Below are positions 1 to 3,622 of a DNA stretch of 6,179 nucleotides, piece by piece. Source of the DNA: an uncultured Variovorax sp. (GTDB lineage Bacteria; Pseudomonadota; Gammaproteobacteria; Burkholderiales; Burkholderiaceae). How positions within the stretch are numbered: the first letter of the stretch is position 1; every line of letters begins with the position of its first letter. Below the pieces are notes generated by a model. That model did not search any database. It saw nothing but the letters and a program-made list of their open reading frames with translations, and had not been told where the DNA came from. The stretch is from assembly GCA_946478645.1 (NCBI GenBank), contig CAMLCW010000310.1, positions 1 to 6,179 of the forward strand. The letters are read 5' to 3'. The translations under genes were made by a program, and so were the position numbers.

Positions 1-919
1 TGAACTGCTGGTTCGCCTTGTCGCGCGGCGGCGGGCTGCAGATGCAGCGCGCGCCGTGCATCGGGTCGTCGGGGTCCAGCCCCAAATCTTCGGCGCTCAG
101 GAACAGGTATTGCGGACAGGTCTCGGCGTGGATCGGCAGGCCGCGACCGCGCGCCCAGTGGATCTGCTCGACCGCCTCGCGGCCCGAGACGTGGACGATC
201 AGGATCGGCGTGTCGACCAGCTCCGCCAGCGCGATGGCGCGGTGCGTGGCCTCGCGCTCCACCGCCATCGGCCGCGAGCTGCCGTGGTAGCGCGGCGCGG
301 TGAGCCCGGCCTCGAGCAATTGCTCGGTGAGCCAGGCGATGCAGTCGCTGTTCTCGGCATGGACCATGGTCATCGCGCCGTGGCGCCGTGCCGTGGCGAG
401 CACCTCGAGGATCTGCCGGTCGTCGAGCTTCAGGTCGTCGTAGGTCATGTAGATCTTGAAGGAGGTGTAACCCTTCTCGATCAGTTGGGGCAGCTCGCGC
501 TGCGTGACGTCGCGCGTGGCGTCGGCCACGATCAGGTGGAAGGCGTAGTCGATCACGGCCTTGCCTTCGGCGCGGCGGTGGTAGTCGTCGACCGCCTCCT
601 GGATGCTGCGGCCCTTCTGCTGCGCCGCGAATGGCAGCACGGTGGTGGTGCCGCCGCAGGCCGCCGAGCGCGTGCCCGAGAGAAAGTCGTCCGCGAAGCG
701 CGAGCCGTCGTTCGTCGGCTGGTCGAAGTGGCAATGGCCGTCGACGCCGCCGGGCGTCACCAGCCGGCCGCGCGCGTCGATCTCGCGCGCGGCGCTGCCC
801 TCCAGGCCCTGGGCGATGGCACACACGCGTCCGTCGCGCACGCCGATGTCGGCGCTGTAGCGGTCGCCCACGGTGGCGATGTCGGCGTTGCGCAGGATCA
901 GGTCGTAGGGGGTGCTCAT
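1..919 (-). CDS. Hydantoinase/dihydropyrimidinase-type cyclic amidohydrolase, N-terminal 306 codons (C-terminus off the left edge)
   Basis: The frame starts at ATG 919-917 (MSTPYDLILRNADIAT) and stays open to base 1, so the C-terminal third is missing. Seen: a short N-terminal beta-rich domain (about residues 1-55), then a TIM-barrel amidohydrolase domain. The metal motif is GGVDGHCHFDQP, with H62 and H64. K155 in SFKIYMTY sits where the carboxylated bridging lysine belongs, H187 is in MVHAEN and H243 in IVHVSG. These match the order and spacing of the metal ligands of D-hydantoinases and dihydropyrimidinases; the last ligand, an Asp, would lie beyond the edge. Family knowledge: such cytoplasmic enzymes open cyclic amides (hydantoins, dihydropyrimidines) to N-carbamoyl amino acids. 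The true substrate is not readable here. The gene follows the permease stop by 16 bp and has no clear Shine-Dalgarno sequence, suggesting translational coupling. Allantoinase or another cyclic amidase is an alternative; the family is secure, the substrate is not. Confidence 0.93.
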   Translation of the reverse strand, partial: MSTPYDLILRNADIATVGDRYSADIGVRDGRVCAIAQGLEGSAAREIDARGRLVTPGGVDGHCHFDQPTNDGSRFADDFLSGTRSAACGGTTTVLPFAAQQKGRSIQEAVDDYHRRAEGKAVIDYAFHLIVADATRDVTQRELPQLIEKGYTSFKIYMTYDDLKLDDRQILEVLATARRHGAMTMVHAENSDCIAWLTEQLLEAGLTAPRYHGSSRPMAVEREATHRAIALAELVDTPILIVHVSGREAVEQIHWARGRGLPIHAETCPQYLFLSAEDLGLDPDDPMHGARCICSPPPRDKANQQF

Positions 920-935
920 GCGTTGCGGGCGGTTG

Positions 936-1655
936 TCAGCGCTGTTCGAGCGCGGGTTCGGCGGGCATGGCCGGTGCGCTGGCATTGCCGTAGGCGCGGC
1001 CGTAGTAGCGCTCGATGCGGCGCTGGATGAAATCCCAGGCGGTGGTCAGCAGCAGGTAGTAGATGGCCGCCACGATGAACAGCTCCAACACCATGAACTT
1101 CTCCTGGATCAGCACCTGGGTGCGGCGCAGCAGCTCTTCCATCGAGATCACCGAGGTGATCGAGGTGGTCTTGAGCAGCCCGTTGATGCTGTTGCCGAGC
1201 GTGGGCACGATCAGCCGCATGGCCTGCGGCATCACGATGTAGCGCATCGTCTGCGCGCTGCTGAAGCCCACCGCGCGCGCCGCGTTGGTCTGCCCGGTCG
1301 AGATCGACTGGATGCCGCCGCGCACGATCTCCGCCAGATAGGCGGCCTCGTTGAGGATCAGGCCGAGCAGCGCCGACTCGATCACCGACAGCTTGAGCCC
1401 GAGCTGCGGCAGCCCGGTGTAGATGATGATCAGCTGCACCAGGAGCGGCGTGCCGCGGAACACCCAGATGTAGAAGTGCGCGGGCGCGTTCAGCCAGCGG
1501 TGGCGCGACAGCCGCGCCAGCGCGAGCAGAAAGCCCAGCACGAGCCCGCCCGCGATGGCCACCAGCGTGAGCCACAGCGTGGTGACCGCGCCGTTGAGCA
1601 GGTACGGATTGAACAGATAGTCGAAGAAGCCCGACCAGCTCCAGCCTTGTCCCAT
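936..1655 (-). CDS. Polar amino-acid ABC transporter permease (HisM/GlnP family)
   Basis: This 239-residue inner-membrane protein has the usual length of the family. About five hydrophobic segments are visible, near residues 22-47, 61-82, 88-108, 150-170 and 185-207. The family signature FRGTPLLVQ lies at 66-74. The cytoplasmic EAA loop that docks on the ATPase is at about 122-145 (TNAARAVGFSSAQTMRYIVMP), with the usual conserved Gly and a terminal Pro. The start at 1655 is supported by AAGGAA at 1666-1661, five bases upstream. It lies 42 bp after the binding-protein gene and 16 bp before the hydantoinase gene, so it almost certainly works with that binding protein. Only one permease gene is seen, which fits a homodimeric channel. 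No ATPase gene is in the window; it may lie beyond the left edge or be supplied elsewhere. Substrate is inferred as an amino or imino acid from family and context only. Confidence 0.93.
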   Translation of the reverse strand: MGQGWSWSGFFDYLFNPYLLNGAVTTLWLTLVAIAGGLVLGFLLALARLSRHRWLNAPAHFYIWVFRGTPLLVQLIIIYTGLPQLGLKLSVIESALLGLILNEAAYLAEIVRGGIQSISTGQTNAARAVGFSSAQTMRYIVMPQAMRLIVPTLGNSINGLLKTTSITSVISMEELLRRTQVLIQEKFMVLELFIVAAIYYLLLTTAWDFIQRRIERYYGRAYGNASAPAMPAEPALEQR

Positions 1656-1697
1656 GGGTGTTCCTTGTTGTGCGCTGTGGCGCTATGGCGATGCCGC

Positions 1698-2528
1698 TCA
1701 GTTGCCCGGTCCCTTGACCATCACGGTGCCGTCGACGGCCTTGACGCCGTACTGGTCGAACAGCTTCTGGAAGCTGCCGTCGGCCTTCATGTCGTTCATG
1801 ACCTTGGCCATGGCGGCGGCCAGGTCCTTGTTGCGCGCGGCCAGCGCCACGGGCGTCGGGAACAGGCCATGCAGCACGCGGTCGAAGTCGCCGCGCTTCT
1901 GGTATTCGGCGCCGGTCGAATCGATCGACAAAGCCACCTCGACCTGGCCTGCGCGCAGCGACTGGTAGGCCATCGCGAAGTTCTCGAAGGTGCGGATGTT
2001 CATGCCCTTCATGCCCTTGTCGGTGAGCTGCTTGTCGAGCTCGCGCGCCTTGCGCTCCTCGAAGCCGCCGATCTCTACGCCGATGCTCTTGCCCGCGAGG
2101 TCGTCGACCTTGGCGATCTTCAGCGGGTTGCCCTTGGGCGTGCTGATGCTGATCGCCTGGTCTTCATAGATCACCATGTGCATCAGCTTGGCGCGCTCGT
2201 CGGTGTAGAAGATGCCGGTGTTGATCACGTCCCAGCGGCCCGCCTGCAGGCCCGGGATCATGGCCGAGAACTCGATGCGCACGTATTCGGGCGTGAGGCA
2301 CAGGCGCTTGGCGATCTCTTCCCCGAGTTCCACGCGCATGCCCTTGAGCTTGCCGGTCTGGTCGACGAACTGCATCGGCGGCAAGGTCGGGTTGACCGAC
2401 ATGATCAGCGTGCCCTTCTTCACCAGTGCCGAGTCGGGCACGGGCGACTTGCAGGCCTGCGCATTGGCGGCGCCGGCGCAGAAGACGAAGAGTGCCGTTG
2501 CCGACGCGAGAGCGGATAGCAGTTTCAT
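1698..2528 (-). CDS. Periplasmic amino-acid-type ABC transporter substrate-binding protein (SBP_bac_3 family)
   Basis: The protein has 276 residues, a normal length for the family. It begins with a classical signal peptide: MKLL, a hydrophobic stretch to about residue 21, and a likely signal-peptidase-I site ANA|Q at 23/24. There is no lipobox, so the mature protein should be free in the periplasm. Two-lobe features are visible: LIMSVNPTLPPMQFVD in lobe 1, GLQAGRWDVINTGIFYTDER with R112 where this family usually grips the ligand carboxylate, DDLAGKSIGVEIGG at the start of lobe 2, and D203 in ALSIDSTGAEY where an acidic residue commonly holds the amino group. These support an alpha-amino-acid-like ligand, though the exact one is not readable. 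The start at 2528 is chosen because AGGAGG lies 8 bases upstream and the signal peptide begins there, although the frame stays open further upstream (to 3266). It sits between the lyase and permease genes in the same operon. Confidence 0.94.
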   Translation of the reverse strand: MKLLSALASATALFVFCAGAANAQACKSPVPDSALVKKGTLIMSVNPTLPPMQFVDQTGKLKGMRVELGEEIAKRLCLTPEYVRIEFSAMIPGLQAGRWDVINTGIFYTDERAKLMHMVIYEDQAISISTPKGNPLKIAKVDDLAGKSIGVEIGGFEERKARELDKQLTDKGMKGMNIRTFENFAMAYQSLRAGQVEVALSIDSTGAEYQKRGDFDRVLHGLFPTPVALAARNKDLAAAMAKVMNDMKADGSFQKLFDQYGVKAVDGTVMVKGPGN

Positions 2529-2536
2529 GGTGGGAT

Positions 2537-2542
2537 CCTCCT
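2537..2542 (-). promoter_or_regulatory. Strong ribosome binding site of the substrate-binding protein gene
   Basis: AGGAGG on the minus strand (2542 to 2537), 8 bases before the ATG at 2528. It is a perfect consensus and decides the start within a frame that is open much further upstream. It is the best ribosome binding site in the operon, fitting the usual need for more binding protein than permease. Confidence 0.85.
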
Positions 2543-2571
2543 GGGATTGAACGAACGGGTGGCGAACTGAA

Positions 2572-2592
2572 AAGCGTGGAGCGTGAAGCGTG
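2572..2592. repeat. Three tandem heptamers (AAGCGTG / GAGCGTG / AAGCGTG)
   Basis: Three head-to-tail 7-bp units fill 2572-2578, 2579-2585 and 2586-2592; the middle one differs by one base. They occupy part of the 89-bp gap between the lyase stop (2618) and the binding-protein start (2528). On the transcribed minus strand they read CACGCTT, CACGCTC, CACGCTT. No hairpin terminator is convincing in this gap. The function, if any, is unknown; slippage-made repeats or a leader element are possible. Confidence 0.6.
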
Positions 2593-2617
2593 AACCGGGG
2601 GACGTTCCGGCGCGGCC

Positions 2618-3514
2618 TCAGGCCCGGATCGAATCCAGCAGCCCGAGGCGGGAAAGCTCGCGGCGCAGGTCGGCGGCGTCGGCCTCGGGCAGCGGCAGGC
2701 GCGGCGCGCGCGGCTGGCCGACCGGCAGGCCCATCATGGTGAGGCCGTCCTTCGAGGCCGCGACGTAGCGGTGGCCGCCGACCCAGCGCACGATCGGCAG
2801 CATTTCCTTGTAGAGCGCGAGCGCCGCGGGCATGTCGCGCTCGTCGGCCACCAGCTCGAACAGCCGGGCCGACATCTTCGGGATCAGGTTGGAGCACACC
2901 GCCACCCAGCCCTGCGCGCCGAGCCAGAACGACTCGTAGCCCAGGATGCCGGCAAACACCGTCATGCGGTCGCCGCACAGCTCGATGATGTCGCGCACGC
3001 GCGTGACCTCGAGCGTCGACTCCTTGATGTACTTGCAGTTGTCGATGCGCGAGAGGCGCGCCACCAGCTCCGGCTTCAGGTCGACGTTGGCCGTGGCCGG
3101 GTTGTTGTAGACCATGATCGGAATGCCGATCGATTCGCCCACCTTCCGGTAGTGCGCGAACAGCTCGTCGTCGGTGGGCGTGCTGTAGAACGGCGGAATG
3201 ATCATGACGCCGTCGGCGCCCATGGTTTCGGCCTCGCGGCTCAGCCGCACGCACTCGTCGGTCCACTCCGCGCCGGTGCCGATCAGAACCGGCACGCGTT
3301 TTGCTGCGGTCTGCACGCAGGTCTCGATCACCAGTTGACGCTCATCGGGCGTGAGCGACAGAAATTCCCCCGTGCTCCCCAGAGGAATCAGGCCGTGGAT
3401 GCCTTCTTCGATCTGCCAGTCGACCAGCTTCTTGAGTGCGGGCACGTCGACCTGCCGTCCGTCGGCGGTCATGGGGGTGATGAGCACCGTGTAGGTGCCG
3501 CGAAACGCTGTCAT
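2618..3514 (-). CDS. DapA-family (class I aldolase/DHDPS superfamily) lyase or deaminase, possibly 1-pyrroline-4-hydroxy-2-carboxylate deaminase
   Basis: 298 residues, the usual length for this TIM-barrel family. Seen: the 2-keto-acid carboxylate-binding motif GSTGE at 46-50, the catalytic Tyr Y136 in MVYNNPAT, and the Schiff-base lysine K164 in YIKEST. In true 4-hydroxy-tetrahydrodipicolinate synthase (lysine pathway) the motif is YNVPSRT with an essential Arg two residues after the Pro; here that position is T141, so a biosynthetic DapA is unlikely. The family also includes aldolases, keto-acid dehydratases and the deaminase of the hydroxyproline pathway, which releases ammonia and 2-oxoglutarate semialdehyde. 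Context with an amino-acid importer and a D-amino/imino-acid dehydrogenase favours the last, but this is inference. The start at 3514 is fixed by a ribosome binding site; the same frame is open far upstream only as antisense to the next gene. It is the first gene of the minus-strand operon. Confidence 0.92.
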   Translation of the reverse strand: MTAFRGTYTVLITPMTADGRQVDVPALKKLVDWQIEEGIHGLIPLGSTGEFLSLTPDERQLVIETCVQTAAKRVPVLIGTGAEWTDECVRLSREAETMGADGVMIIPPFYSTPTDDELFAHYRKVGESIGIPIMVYNNPATANVDLKPELVARLSRIDNCKYIKESTLEVTRVRDIIELCGDRMTVFAGILGYESFWLGAQGWVAVCSNLIPKMSARLFELVADERDMPAALALYKEMLPIVRWVGGHRYVAASKDGLTMMGLPVGQPRAPRLPLPEADAADLRRELSRLGLLDSIRA

Positions 3515-3523
3515 GGGGCGTGC

Positions 3524-3529
3524 TTCCTT
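3524..3529 (-). promoter_or_regulatory. Ribosome binding site fixing the DapA-family gene start
   Basis: AAGGAA on the minus strand (3529 to 3524), 9 bases before the ATG at 3514. It decides the start, because the same minus-strand frame runs open to about 6061 antisense to the neighbouring gene. Confidence 0.75.
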
Positions 3530-3553
3530 TGGGATGTCGGGTAACTCGGTATT

Positions 3554-3578
3554 TGTATACGTGCAGTATACGTATACA
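3554..3578. promoter_or_regulatory. Inverted-repeat operator in the divergent control region
   Basis: A 9-bp perfect inverted repeat: TGTATACGT at 3554-3562 and ACGTATACA at 3570-3578, separated by 7 bp. Inside it, GTATAC occurs three times (3555, 3566, 3572), the first two 11 bp apart, about one helical turn. The last two form a perfect 12-bp palindrome, GTATACGTATAC. The A/T-rich block stands out in GC-rich surroundings. It overlaps the -10 and spacer of the minus-strand promoter, a position suited to repression. GTATAC-centred dyads are common for GntR/FadR-type regulators of catabolic operons; that assignment is inference, and no regulator gene is in the window. Confidence 0.7.
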
Positions 3579-3592
3579 CTTGGCCGCGTCAA
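3565..3592 (-). promoter_or_regulatory. Sigma70-type promoter for the DapA-family/transporter operon
   Basis: On the minus strand the -35 hexamer is TTGACG (3592 to 3587, five of six consensus bases), the spacer is 16 bp, and the -10 hexamer is TATACT (3570 to 3565, five of six). Transcription would begin near 3558, giving a leader of about 44 bases that contains the ribosome binding site. The operator dyad covers the -10 and part of the spacer. The opposite, plus-strand promoter is less clear: TATACA at 3573-3578 could be a -10, but no good -35 is found at the right distance. Confidence 0.6.
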
Positions 3593-3622
3593 CGCCCTTT
3601 TCGTTCTCGCTTCCCCTACCCC

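Noticed and set aside
56..2519. Long plus-strand open frames (56-1030 and 912-2519)
   Set aside because: They are antisense to the hydantoinase, permease and binding-protein genes, whose motifs are unmistakable. Their products are Arg/His/Asp-rich without recognisable domains.
2460..2528. Lipoprotein signal in the binding protein because of Cys at residue 17
   Set aside because: The residues before the Cys (FVF) do not fit a lipobox, and a clean ANA|Q cleavage site follows.
2593..2617. Possible hairpin terminator after the DapA-family gene
   Set aside because: Only a 4-bp stem (GAAC/GTTC) can be drawn, with no following T run on the minus strand.
2529..3266. Upstream extension of the binding-protein frame toward 3266
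   Set aside because: The signal peptide and the AGGAGG site place the start at 2528. The extension overlaps the DapA-family gene in another frame and has no domain.
2618..3514. Calling the gene dapA (lysine biosynthesis)
   Set aside because: The conserved Arg after YNxP is missing and the gene sits with import and catabolic genes.
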